The notes below the pieces were generated by a model that ran no database searches, was not told the origin of the DNA, and saw nothing but the letters and a program-made list of their open reading frames with translations. The position numbers and the translations under genes were made by a program. Below, piece by piece: positions 12,657-24,587 of a stretch of 64,000 nucleotides of DNA. Position 1 is the stretch's first letter. Every line of letters begins with the position of its first letter. The DNA is from Rhynchonema sp. JSB1_4 (lineage: Eukaryota; Nematoda; Chromadorea; Monhysterida; Xyalidae): assembly GCA_030248065.1 (NCBI GenBank), contig JASAMV010001193.1, positions 16,598 to 80,597 of the forward strand, written 5' to 3'.

Positions 12657-15370
12657 ATGGCGAGCTCATTTGAGTGGCTACATCAGCTCAGATTCATTGC
12701 ACTCCTGCTCAGCACGCAACGTTAGTTTGGCTTTTAGAGTGAATTCGCAAGTTAAGTCGAACTGAGTGTGTATACAAAATTCCTGAGTGTGTTTCAGTGT
12801 TGGTCGCACTCGGCAAGAACATTCCTCACCTGCACGTCGGTGATATCTCCATCATCGGCATCGACCCGCCTCGCGCGCGACGACCGCTACCACCACCGCC
12901 CATTCCCACGTTCTGTGAGTTTCGATGACTGAATGATGGCGCCAATTGCAGACATTGGTGATTAAACCAAACTCATGTCAGCTGAGTGGCAAACTGAAAT
13001 AAAAAGTCAAATAAAACAGCTGCGTTAAATATAAACTGTAAATACTCGTGCCGACCATTGCAGACAACCCACCACGTCTATTCTTCGGGTACAGCAGTCG
13101 ATTGAAAGAAGATGGCACTCGCGAATTTATCTATCCGCCGACCAGACCACCGCCAACTGTCGCACCACCCAGGTTGGTTCACTGATGGCCTTAAAGGGGA
13201 CGCGACATTATACGTGTAGTTCAGCCACGAGCTCATGAGACGAGCTCAAAGCTTGCTTGGCCAGATTCAAAAACGTGTTCTCGCAAACAAAACAAAGAGA
13301 TTGGGCCGAGAGAGATGATGACAAGTTCCAGCTGGATGACCTCAATTTGTTGCGTGCTTACGCGAACAGCAACTTTGTTCAACACACAAATGTTTTGGGA
13401 GTCAAAAGGGAATTTACGCACCGAGGTGGAGAGCGTGTTTTTTTCTAAATGCGTGCGTTTCTCTTTCTTTAGTTTCCGAAATACGTGGAGCCGGAACATT
13501 ATTGGATCCGCACAAGCCAACTTCAAAAAAGGTCGTCTCATGAGCTCGTGGTCGGACTATACATCTTTGGAGTGATGCATTCCAAAATTACTGCAGAAAT
13601 GGCAAGCAGACATGAATTCGCAAGTTTTTAAAAGGCAATGAAGTCGAACTTCGAAGATTTCATTCAGAAATTTAAGTCCAAATGTCGACTTCAAGGAACA
13701 AAAAAGTTCAATATGCTGTAGTCGCTCGGCTCCCTGAAAATCAGGCATCGAGCTAAAAAATGAAACAAGAAAATGTTTAGCACATGGTTCTACAATTTTA
13801 TAACATTGGAAATTTCTGTTAGGCCACACTGTGAGATAGATTTGAACCACTAATTTCGACCAGTGTAAAAGATGTTCGCTAGACACAGGGCAAGAACTGT
13901 TACGCTGGCCGAAATCGTGTTTCATGTCTGTTGCACAGTGTGGCCCAAACAAAAATTCCCTGTGTTATAAAATTGTACCTCTTTAGAACCATGCGCTTGG
14001 CCCCGATTCATAGCGTCGCCGTTGGAGTTGGTCTTTGGAACATTCTCTTGTTTCATTTTTTGAGCTCGATGCCTGATTTTCAGGGAGCTGAGCGACTACA
14101 GCTGATTGAACTTTGTTCCTTGCAACCGACATTCGGAAGTAAATTTCTGAATGAAATCTTCGAAGTTCCACTTCATTGTCTTTTCAAAACATGTGACTTC
14201 GGATGTCTTCTTGTCATTTCTGCAGTAATATTGGTGTGTCTCACTCAAAAATAATTTTGCGCCTCCTTTGAGGCCTCAGTGGTAATGCGCAACTGAGCTG
14301 ACATCATGCGGCAAAAGCAGGTTGATAAGCCGCCTGGTTCTTGCCCACCGCATCATGTAAACGCCTGCTTGTAGTTGATTCCGTTTCGGGTCTACATACC
14401 TGCAGGCCGAAAGATGAGAAATTGTAATATTGTGTTCCACAGCTAAACTCCTCATATGTATGTGGTGCTGCGAGGTTTTTCAAGATTAAGGTGCCACAGA
14501 GAAATTTTTTTGACAGCACTATGTTCGTTTAGTTGTACGTACTTGCGTCAATCAAATAAGCCAAATGGTTATTTCAGAACAACTGCAAGGCCTAAGCCAC
14601 GTCCTCAATCAGATAATCCATGGCCCGATTGGCCAGGAAAAGGCTTCGCTGGAGTAAGGGACGCTATTTTGCCGAGCGCACCCACCGAAGGACTTCTGAG
14701 AGGAATGACCGTGCCTGAACAGTACAGAGCATGTGAGTTTCCTTTCTTCGCAACTTATGAAAGACATTCTGCAAATTCAGCGGAAATTGAACGGTCTTCG
14801 TTCTTGCGTTCTGCTGACCACATCACCTCGCTTATGCTGCATAAGTTATGCATTATTACCCGTGTCTGACTAATTAGTGTCAACGCCGCAGAAGAACAAC
14901 AAGATTTTAAATTAAGAATACATCGGTCAACGTTCAGCTAATAATACTTCATGATGAAAATGTTTCAGTTTCGACGTCTTATTGGACATCATGGTCAAAT
15001 TGGTCAGCCTGTACCGATGGTGTGCGCATGCGTGTCCGTGGCTGCTATCGAAGTGCATCGGTGCGCAAGTGTGTCGGGCAGAACAAGCAGGCGCGGGTGT
15101 GCGACACCGGGGAGGAGGCAGCTCCGTGGCTGGAACAGGCATGTGTAGAGTGAATTTTATAAAGAATTCTCCCTTTTTGTGCCTATGTCTTGTGGACACT
15201 GCATTTTGCACTTTCAAGCCGATATGTTCATACTTTAGTCGCAAGTTGTGACAACGGTGATTATGCAGGATCAAGCGGCCAAGGAAATTGCAGCAGTATA
15301 TTTTCCGGGTGACCCTTTTGCCGAAGATCGAAGAGAAGCGCTGAAACAGTTGGGTGAACCTGCACGATAA
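12657..15370 (+). CDS. Secreted proline-rich protein with one TSP1 repeat
   Basis: Six exons: 12657-12720, 12798-12914, 13064-13172, 14578-14732, 14969-15144 and 15269-15370, giving 240 residues with all phases closing. The first exon encodes a signal peptide (MASSFEWLHQLRFIALLLST) and ends in phase 1, as in the two other TSP1 genes here. Residues 22-115 form a proline- and arginine-rich linker. The TSP1 repeat (about 152-205) begins WTSWSNWSACTDG, with C-mannosylation-type WxxWxxW spacing but no CxxTCG motif. The last exon ends LGEPAR then stop. Intron 3 is long (1.4 kb) because it holds two large foldback elements. The product is probably an extracellular or cuticle-associated protein; its partner is unknown. 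Confidence 0.85.
13215..13562. repeat. Foldback element, TATAGTCCG/CTCATGAG arm type, with shared core
   Basis: Terminal arms of about 30 bp match inverted (CACGAGCTCATGAGACGA). The centre, 13314-13373, read on the minus strand, matches a core of about 60 bp (GTTGCTGTT...GAGGTCA...GCTGGAA...TTGTCATC) also found inside three elements with unrelated arms at 29303, 58499 and 61294. It lies in intron 3 of the TSP1 gene. Confidence 0.8.
13581..14237. repeat. Large foldback repeat (about 195-bp arms)
   Basis: Left arm 13581-13775 and right arm 14047-14237 are inverted copies; an inner pair at about 13794-13835 and 13931-13977 extends the palindrome. The open frames here are palindrome artefacts. 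It sits directly after the preceding foldback in the same intron. Confidence 0.8.
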
Positions 15371-17567
15371 AGGAAAACAATTTGGTGACGGACTTCCTGA
15401 TAAATGTTATTGTGACACATATTCTTCTATCGCAGACAACGGTTCTCGCCACGGCACAAATGATGGAAGTTTTCGACTATTCATTGGTTCTCTTTAAAAA
15501 ATTTTATTCCTCAGATGTACAGGCTGATCACAATATTGTGCTCAAAAAGTTGTGTTTCTATTTCATGAATGTATCTGTGCGAAGTAATTACTCTGATTTA
15601 ATCAGAACCGATAAAATATATTGTGTGTGATTTTGCTATCTTTCTGGACTTTTCATGCGTGCAATGCGTGTGTACGAAACCATGGAAGTTGATACGAATT
15701 ACTATTGCACTGATCCTGCGCGTTTTTTGTGTTTTTTGTTTTCCTGCGCACACCACAACAATTAATTTCGGATGTCGATGAGTTTTCAGCTCGACAGAAA
15801 AAATAAAGTTACGTAAAGAAAAAATTACACAACATAAACTAGACAAAAATGTGTTTTCCGCATCCATGTTGATCCCGTTCAGACTTTGCAGATAACTTTG
15901 ATAACACTAAAACTATTTTAGTGCCGGAGCGAAGCAGCCCATGTGTGAATTCAATCCGAACTGCAGCAACTTTTCATCTATCTAAATAGCTGACTTATGC
16001 TGCATGTATAGTTGAAAATTAAGCTTCGTCTCAAGGATCCACATTGTTTGCAGTATTTGCAGGTTCTGGTACATTTTTAGTTGTGCGGCAGAGCGGCGGC
16101 AGTGGCAAAGTTGATGATCGGATCGGATCAATGGTCCTAAGCTTTTTTGAATGAAGGACAAGGGATATACAAATTTGACCAGCTTAAAAGTTTTCCTCGC
16201 TTTAAAATGAACAGCCTTTGAGCAGCTCACAAAAAGTTGCTCCAAGGTATGTATGTAATATCCTTGATGCGAAAGTCACATGGCATTAAGTCTAATCAGC
16301 TCCATTCCGATTACAAGTTTGATATCGCGCCGTGTTTCGGCATTACAAAAACTATGTCAAACATTTGTTCACAGTGCAAGTTATGACCCGTTATAGGAAA
16401 GTATTCGCTTGCAAGAAACCAAATTGCTTGTCCATAGCCGTTTCTTGTTTCGGGGATTGGCTGTATCGCTTTGACTTTGCAGAGATTTTTGTTCACTGCA
16501 GACATCACTGCATCCTTCACCTGAGGCGAACGTTTGATACCTTATTCTATGGCCCTCAACGTTCTTCAGTTTGATTTTGCCATTTCAGTTTTGTTAGTCT
16601 CTACGTCACAAAGAAAAGAAGTTTTTGTGACACGTAGTAATTGATGCGTTGCATTCGGCGCATTCCTTCACATAAAATGGCCGGATGTATTGGTCTAACG
16701 ACTTAGATCTTTGATTGTTATGTTTTTGACGGACCTAGTGAGCGTAATGTGACTTGTTACAGTTAAGGTCCATTTCTTAGTTGTCATGTCTCAATCAGTG
16801 TGCCCGGGGTTGTCTCTTTTCCGGAGATGATTTATCCGGCCGCTGGGTCTGACAACGACATCCTCGCGCTGCGCAATAATTTTCGGTTGTTATTGCGGGG
16901 TCTCGCATCGATGGCATGCCAGTGAGCAGTCTTCTTTTGTCGCTGCCGATTACATCTCACCCTAAAAAATTACCAGTCGTCCGTCAAACTGTGGATGCTG
17001 GTTCGGCCATGCATCGGCGTAACAACCAGTTGGAATCAAGGGCAACAAGGGCACATGTATTGTTTCATTTGTGCGTTCTTTGTCGGTGGGGATACATACG
17101 CATTTGCATACGTCGACATGTAGTAATCATGTTGTACAAGATGAGCACCCATAACAAATGCCGTAACCATGCACCCATGCAATAATATGGCACACGTCAT
17201 GTTAATTACCAAGTGGTGCGCGGAGGCTGGTACAGCATTCAGCGTTGTTCTGCACCCTGTTCTAAGTGGTGACAGTTCATGATCTATTGAAGTTAAAGGT
17301 AATATGCGCGGTGACCCCGACGTTTTATCCGTGTTCTGTTATCGCTTCCCATTTATTCAATCAGCGTCAGACTCCTGAATTATCAATACGCATTTGTTTG
17401 TAACTGGTCCGATAATCGGTCATATACATACTTGGTTGCGTCAACTGGTTGCTCCAGTCACTGTCATTATTGTAGTTGCTCTTGTTCAATCATACGTTAA
17501 TAATTGGTCTGAAATCTTACAACATGGCTTGACGGCTTGAATTGTGTTACAGATTGCACCTTGCAGC
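15371..17567. other. Intergenic region, nothing recognised
   Basis: Spacer between two head-to-tail TSP1 genes. Open frames are short and lack domain signals or phase-consistent splice chains. The promoter of the 17568 gene presumably lies at its right end. Confidence 0.5.
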
Positions 17568-19910
17568 ATGTGGTTGGTGATAATCTCTGTGACGGCCAAC
17601 GTGCTAGCTGTTGCTTCTGCTCAGCCACGTTAGTGAGCTTGAAGTTTTTTGTCTTATGTTCATCACCGAAAAATTTTTTTACAATCGACACTCATGCAGA
17701 ATTCGTCAATGTTGATCCGCGATTTACCAGTCATTTCCAAGATGTTCCTCCGAACTCAATTTGGGAGGAGCAGTTGAATATCGCACGAGCGACACAAAAT
17801 TCAGCTGGTGGATTCCAACAACACCGATCGCAGCGAGGTGGTCCGCCACACCTCCCAGACAACTTTCAGCCACAGGAGCCACAGCCTCGAATTACGGTCA
17901 GCGTTTTGCAACACTAATATACGTGATGCGTTGGCCTTTTTGAGGGACTTTACAAAGTGCTGTTAATTCGCAACTAATGGCGGACGTAGGCTAAACTCGG
18001 AAACCCGACACCGGAAATATTTCCGGATAATTTGTGTGTGGAAACTTTTGCGGAATCCGGAATTGTTTTGTGTTTTAGCATTTCTATGTTCCGAATTCAA
18101 ATTTAACCTAAGTCCGCCCTTAATCGTTGACAAATTTATCAGATCGCCCAAATGCCCACGTTTGGAGCATCGCTGTCGAAGTTGTTCCGAACGATTGGTG
18201 CCGATTTTGTTGACACACGGCCTGGCGTGCAACCTCCACCACGCGATACGCGTCAAGAGCAGCAAAGGGTGAACAGGAATCATGTTAACGACGAGCGACT
18301 AGCAGCCATTCAGCCACCAGCGCAGGAGTTGAGGAATGCACCACCTGTACGAATCGTGGCCAATTTCCAGAGAAGGTTATAACAGATAACAAATTTATGC
18401 AATGTGCCAGAAGGCGGCTCATCATTCACACGTTTTTGATGTACTTTCAGAACGGCGGTTGACCTCAACCGCGAAAACCCCCAGAACGCTGCTGCGCAAG
18501 CGCCGTCATTCCAGCCGCCAGGCAACGACAGGAACAGTGCACCCGAGCGTCGTAGTCCTCCCGTGGACTTCGACCGAGGTCCCTTCCGTGGCCCAATTCA
18601 GCCCTTCAACCCTGACAGCACCACACTGGTCGGTTTCAGCTTGAGTGAACAGCGTCCAAGACCAGTACAAGGAATTCCACTGGGGCCGACCCAAAGCCGA
18701 AAGGACCCGAATCCATGTGCGTATGTATGTATAACATAAATTAGACAAAATGTTTGTTACCTTGTAGGCGTACATATTTCATGCCAAGCTGACCAAAGAC
18801 AAACAATAATCAAAGCTTTAGTTGGTCTGACTTCCCAATGGTCGCAGTGGTCTAGTTGGTCCCCATGTGTGAATGGAGAACAATATCGCGTGCGCGCATG
18901 TGCCCGACTTGTCGATTTCCCATCGTGCATTGGTCAAGCCAAAGAAATAAACCGCTGTGGTCCTCCACGGGCTCTTCGCGTTCTACGAAGTGGACCCAAC
19001 CCAATCACGGTGTGTTATTTCTACTTCTTGATCTTCACCTGCAGTCAGCTTGAATTCCAATGCATGGTCAACTTACAGCTTGAGATGCTGAACGAGCCCA
19101 ACAGTCATCTGCGTGCCTCGCGAGCACTTGGTGCTCAGCCAGTCAAATCATCGAGCTCAGAAGAACCAGAGGTGCATACAAGATCTTATATCGAAATTTC
19201 GCAACCTCACTTTCGTGGACTAGAATTATTTCAGATCAGAATCCAGCAAATTCCACTTTCGTTCGTTCCCGACGGTGTCGGCGACTACGATTATGCTGAT
19301 CCGTATGCTGAAGACCGACAGATTGCTTGGGACCAGTTGTAGGATCATTCACCTGTTTACTTGTCGCAATACGGAGGTGTCAAAGTCCAATTGCAGAGAT
19401 CACACACACGCAGGGAATTGTTTAATTTTAGGTTCGGTGACCAACCAAATCTGTACGTTCGACGTCGGCGCTTGCTGCGTCCAGAAGAACGTTAGTCTGT
19501 TTGAACGTCTCCATAGTTGTATGTGTTTTTTGTGACTAAAATTATGCAAAAATTCAATTCCAGTTCCTACATCGGCACCAACAACTACAACAACGACAAC
19601 CACCGAAGCACCTAAACCGACCACCGACAACTTTTGGGCTACATGGAAGCCACCAAGCGCGCCTTGGTGGGTGGGCCGTGAGCGTCAGCCTTAAGTAACG
19701 ACGCAGTTCTTGCGTTTCTTGCTGTCACTCTCTTTTCACTTCTTCCCTCTTCTTTGGGTTCTGTTCTGTGTACTAACATGCACACAGCACAACTTTCGTA
19801 CCTTTTTCGCTATTTCTTCACCACATGCCCGGTGTCTAACCAACCACTATTCAGGACAAATCCGCGTGATGACTTTCGCCGCAGATCAACTACGCGATAG
19901 ACTGGACTAG
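17568..19910 (+). CDS. Secreted Gln/Pro-rich protein with one TSP1 repeat and a Thr-rich linker
   Basis: Ten exons: 17568-17628, 17700-17896, 18143-18375, 18451-18716, 18822-19009, 19049-19171, 19235-19338, 19432-19490, 19564-19677 and 19855-19910, giving 466 residues. The start (MWLVIISVTANVLAVASAQP) is a signal peptide in a 61-nt phase-1 exon. Residues 21-250 are Gln/Pro/Asn-rich and low in complexity. The TSP1 repeat (about 257-300) has WSQWSSWSPCVNGEQ and later cysteines at the expected spacing. A linker with eight threonines in a row follows near residue 414, a likely mucin-type O-glycosylation site. An earlier in-frame stop at 19339-19341 is avoided by using the donor at 19339, and the two later exons then fit in phase. 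A shorter form ending at 19341 cannot be excluded. Confidence 0.82.
17975..18122. repeat. Foldback element, GGCGGAC-CCTTA end type, in TSP1 intron 2
   Basis: Terminal inverted repeats (TAATGGCGGACGTAGGCTAA against TTTAACCTAAGTCCGCCCTTA) flank CCGGAAATATTTCCGG-type words. The related copies are at 6318 and 56805; 58323 has the same ends but other words. Confidence 0.75.
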
Positions 19911-20921
19911 TACCTCGCACGTTGCTAACATAATGTTTTATACAAGCTAGATATGGGGTCCGTGTAATCACTGTGCTCTACTTGCTGTCGCCTGCCGGGC
20001 ACTTCAAACATTCCTAATACATATTTGTTGCCTGTCTATAATGCCTATGTACCTACTGTATTATTATCTTGGTTTCATTTTTCTCGCGTGAGTTTGTGAT
20101 TAATTGCACATAACGTTGTATGAAGTTGAATAGTTTGTGATTGCATTTTTGATGAGGGTTTAAGGAAAGCAAGAACGTAAAATCTTTTCTGTTTTTTCAT
20201 TACTCACTCGGAACATGAGTTGAATGATATCATGTTTTTTGGCTACTGACCGAAAAATTTTGCGTCATGCTGTGCAATTTAGTTGGATGACTTTCATTGT
20301 GTATGCAACGAGCTTCGGTTCTTCATTAGCGTTTAGCCATCGTTTAACAAGGACAAAAACAGGGAGACAAAAAGCAAGGCGGTTTTTCGAAACGCAAAGC
20401 ACACCTACAGAAATACATACTTTGTTGGTAAACGTGCATTTATTTACATGCACGCGTACCCCGTGCAGTCGATCTTCCTTATCACAGCCATGCCAGCAGT
20501 GCACGCGCTTATGTAACTCGTTGTGTGGCACTGAGTTGCGTCTATTGTCAGGCCCAGAAAACAACATATGTACTACCGGGTGTACATCATGCACGCGCGC
20601 CCATTGTGCACATGGACATCCGATCGTGATCACGCACTCATGTATCACACATGCACGCAACATATGTAGTCAATATAAACGTGCATTTGGAGTGAGTGCT
20701 TTCCCATGACCACACAACTAAATTGTATACATAGGTATACCTACATAACATAACCTACATAACATCCGATGAACTACACACAAGTTTGGTTTGATGCAGG
20801 CTTTACACACACATGGCAACCACGAATTTATCTGAGTAGTGTGCAGCACAAACAACCTGAACATTCATTTTAACCTGACACCAACTCTAGTCCGGTCAAC
20901 CAATTTGTGGTTCCAAGGAGC
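19911..20921. other. Intergenic region
   Basis: Spacer between the last TSP1 gene and the first glycosyltransferase gene. The plus and minus frames at 20224-20709 overlap each other and show no domain. It is rich in CATGCACGC and TACATA words. No exon is supported. Confidence 0.45.
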
Positions 20922-22430
20922 ATGGCCCGTGTTGAAACTTTAAACCTGAAACGGTCAGCCTGCTCATTCAAACATGTGATTATGATCATCATCGGCTTGG
21001 TAGCGGCGCACAAACTGCATACGATAATGGACACACGCTCGTTCATTCACGAGCACTTGGACGAGTTGTCCTACGCCGCTCTGACTGGTCATCCCAATTT
21101 CGCGCCGTTTGTGCAACGAGTAAAGGAGTACTATAAAGGCACTGGTCTGGCACCGGCATTTTTGATCTTCAACGAATATGCGGCAACAATGGCGTTGAAT
21201 TGGATGTGCAACACCGAGCACATGGCTGGTGTGCACGACAGAACGTTCGTAGTCACGGTGACCGACAAAGCTGAAGATATGATACGCGAGGTGTGGCCTG
21301 CTGACCGAACTTTGAGACTGCACGTGCCATTTCTTCAGGCTAGTTGAATGTCGCTCTATTGCGCAGATTTTTGGGTAGAAAACCACGTTAAAAGGTTGCT
21401 GTAACCTTTACCGTTGGCATTAATTGCAGCAACCATTTCGGTACGGCGATCGTTACTACATGGCGTTCTACGTGCTCAAACAAAATTTCATGACCGCACT
21501 CTTAAATGCGAACGTACCATTCTGGATGCTGCAACAGGTTGGTGCACCGGTGGATTAAAATGCACGTGAAATAAATCTTATGGAATTTTTTTTAATTTAT
21601 GATCAAGGCTTTTCAACCCAGGACACGTTTTGGAGAGAAAATCTGTTCGAAACTGACATCGACAAAAATGTCACAAATGACGAGGCTGACATAATCGGAG
21701 ACCGAATGGGATATAATGAAAATGGTGCCAGAAACCGGTGGTTGGTTTTAATTTTAGTTGCTTCTGTTTTACACGAAACCAAGAGCTGCACTCAAACACC
21801 TACATTACTAACTAGGTCAAGGACCATTTTAGGATCAACGGAGCCAACTTCTACGCGAGACCGTCGCCAACAACTAAAGAGGTATTCAAACGAGTTGCTG
21901 GCTATCTCGCCGATTATTATGCATCCGATATTGCCTACTTGATTTACTACTGCGACACTGGCGTGTTCAAATGCAAGTACTTGCCTTACAGGTTAGTCGA
22001 TATGGTGTTTTACAGGGGAATGTCAAACACGTGTACGTAGATGTGTACACCTACTTACCGCTTTCGAAAACGTGCAAACGGATAAACGTGTTTCAGCATA
22101 CAAAGCGGCTGGGAATGGATGTACAGCGACCATGCTATTTATCAGGCTCCGAAATTAATTCAAATGGACGGCGAAAACAACGGACTCAGCAAAATGGATC
22201 AAATGCACCATTACGGCTTGCACTTTCTCGACGACGAAAATCGATGTGTTCCTGAGAAGGCGCGCCAAGCCATGAAGCGCTACAGCGGTGCTGACATTCC
22301 GTACGCGCCTCGCAGTTGGTCGAAGGTTGACCACACAATTAAAGTCAGAATGAGTGATGTGCTACTAAGTGTACCTGGTATTGGACCGGTCATGAGGCGG
22401 TATCTATTGTTTCCTTGCAGCCTGCTTTAA
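20922..22430 (+). CDS. Nucleotide-diphospho-sugar transferase family protein (type II membrane), copy 1
   Basis: Predicted Golgi glycosyltransferase of the Nucleotid_trans type (Pfam PF03407-like). Five exons: 20922-21338, 21430-21537, 21622-21740, 21833-21991 and 22097-22430, giving 378 residues. The ATG at 20922 was chosen because the open frame upstream starts with GTG. A membrane anchor lies at residues 18-30. Family blocks are ALNWMCNT (91-98), VTVTDKAEDMI, PFWMLQQDTFW (DTFW from residue 176, where the family usually has an acidic DxD-like site), ADIIGDRMGYNENG and INGANFYARPSPTTKEVF. The C-terminus is hydrophobic. Intron 1 appears to use a GC donor (21339-21340) where the paralog at 23142 has GT. 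The tandem paralog has the same exons 2 to 5 to the base in length. Donor and acceptor sugars are unknown. Confidence 0.85.
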
Positions 22431-22711
22431 TTATATGTTGCCCAATCAATCACATTTGATGCTTTATTACCCTAAAATACCTTTGTTTTGTTTCTGCCAC
22501 TCTGGAAATTGAGCCAACATTCCTGTCCTAAACATGGCGATCTCAAAGGTTTTGCAAAATGCAAATTTTTATGTTCAATAGTTCTTAATCGCTTGTGCAC
22601 TTGATGTGTTTTTATTAATGTTATCGTTCAGAAACACAGCACAAAAAACTGCGATGCAGTTAAAACAAAACTATTTTATAAAATGCCTTGGTCTACGCTA
22701 CTGCTGCGCAG

Positions 22712-22840
22712 ATCAACGTGTGTAACGGAGCGCACTACCACATGAAGGATGAATACGCGACGCCAAAGCAGTTCCCGACCTTGCAATGTTGCTTGAAGGG
22801 CGATGTGATCTACTCACGCATAAAAAACAGCTTTCTGTAA
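22712..22840 (+). CDS. Orphan terminal exon between the two glycosyltransferase genes
   Basis: A pyrimidine-rich stretch ending CTGCGCAG is followed by 42 phase-0 codons and a stop. The peptide begins INVCNGAHYHMKDEYATPKQ, continues through a Cys-Cys pair and ends SRIKNSFL. Its composition looks like a real protein. I cannot name the family and found no partner exon. It may be an alternative 3' exon of the upstream gene or a remnant of a lost tandem copy. Confidence 0.4.
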   Translation: MNVCNGAHYHMKDEYATPKQFPTLQCCLKGDVIYSRIKNSFL

Positions 22841-23141
22841 CGCATTTGTCGGAGATTACCTACCATGGCAGAGACGTGATTGCGACACTAACCAAGTTTG
22901 CACATCATCGAAACAACGTCACCATATTTACAAGATGGCAAAGCATGGATTGTGTGCAGTCAAAGAGCACACACTCATAGAATTGAGCGGCGAGCCTGCA
23001 GGCTGCTGCTCGAACACCTTTCAAACTTCAAGCGAAAAGGCTCCCCAATTACGATGAAACCTCGAGGTAACAACTGTTCAAACTTTCACTACTTCAGACT
23101 TTTATAAATGTGATCCTTTTAGAGGGAACTCTGATGCCGCA

Positions 23142-24587
23142 ATGATTCGCACAAGTTCTTCTGCCCGGTCTGTGAAGCCTAGTCGGAGGACTTTGATGGT
23201 TTCGCCCATGATTGTCATCGTATTTGGTGCCAGTCTGTTCGTCGCACATAAGCTGCAAGCAATTGCCGAAATTCGGACATTTATTCATAACCACGTCGAC
23301 GAACTATCATACGACACGCTCACTCGGCATCAAAATTTCCGTTCGTTTATGCAACGGGTGGAACAATATCACAGAACCACCGGTCTGGCACCGGCGTTCA
23401 TGATTTTCAACGAGCATGCCACAACAATGGCACTGAATTGGATGTGCAACACTCAGCACATGACTGGCGTACACAGCAGGACATTTATGATTGCGGTTAC
23501 CGACAAAGCCGCCGAAATGATTCGCGAAGAATGGCCGGCTGAGAGGACGTTGAAGTTGCATGTTGAATCCCTTCAGGTTATACGACAGCCAGGGTTCATG
23601 TTACACACGTGGTATGTTGCTACATAACATCGATCAAGTAATATGTCTCGACGTTTCAGCAGCCCTTCAAATACGGAGATAAAAACTACATGGCGTTCTA
23701 TGTCCTAAAACAACACTTCATGAGTGCGTTGCTCAATGAGAACATACCGTTCTGGATGCTGCAGCAGGTCTCTATAATTTTGACTTGAAATTAAGCCTTT
23801 GGGATTCCTATTTATCTCTTTAGGACACTTTTTGGCGTGAAAATTTGTTTGAGACCGATGTCGACAAGAATATCACGGATGGCCGGGCAGATTTTATTGC
23901 GGATCGAATGGGTTATAATGAAGATGGACCTAGACATCGATGGTTGGCCAATACCTTGAGAATCTTCGGTATTCAATCAGTTTCTGTTGAGGATTCTGAC
24001 TAATCACATTATCGTGGCAAGCCGCGGCCTGCAGGATCAACGGTGCGAACTTTTACGTGAGACCTACGCCGATCACAAAAGAGATTTTCAAACGAGTTGG
24101 CACTTATCTCGCTGATTATTACACATCTGACATTGCTTATTGGATATATTACTGTGAGTCTGGCGTGTTCAAGTGCGAATATTTGCCTTACAGGTTGGTC
24201 AGAATTAAAAGGTCTATTAGTGAATGCAGCACTTTTACAACCTTGGACTTCAGCGTGCAAAGTGGCTGGGAGTGGATGTACAGCGACCACGGCGTTTACC
24301 CGGTGCCGAAACTGATTCAAATTGACGGTGAAAACGACGGACTCAGAAAATTGGACCGGATGCGCCTGTTCGGGCTGCATTTCCTGGACTCCGAGAATCG
24401 TTGTGCTCCGGAGAGAGTGTGGCAAGCGATCGAGCGGTACAGCAGTGGTGACATTCCTGATGTACCTCGTAGTTGGGCGATGATCCACCACGCTATCAAT
24501 GTTGCAATCACTGATATGTTAATAAGTGCACCTGGCATTGGGCCGATCTTAAGGCGGTATTTTTTATTGGTTTTCAGCCTTGTTTGA
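23142..24587 (+). CDS. Nucleotide-diphospho-sugar transferase family protein (type II membrane), copy 2
   Basis: Tandem paralog of the preceding gene. Exons are 23142-23576, 23660-23767, 23824-23942, 24035-24193 and 24254-24587, giving 384 residues. Exons 2 to 5 are 108, 119, 159 and 334 nt, identical in length to copy 1; only the first exon differs (435 against 417 nt), through a longer basic N-terminal tail before the anchor at residues 19-35. Shared blocks include ALNWMCNTQHM, PFWMLQQDTFWREN, INGANFYVRPTPITKE and GWEWMYSDHG. Its intron 1 has a normal GT donor. The C-terminus keeps the same hydrophobic ending. Expected role: glycan assembly in the Golgi, with unknown substrate. Confidence 0.87.

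Noticed and set aside
13557..14254. Open frames of 131 and 107 codons as genes
   Set aside because: They lie in the two arms of one palindrome and encode related peptides on opposite strands, which is expected from the inverted repeat.
20224..20709. 161-codon plus-strand and 132-codon minus-strand frames as genes
   Set aside because: They overlap on opposite strands, are rich in CATGCACGC words, lack any domain and have no splice partners.
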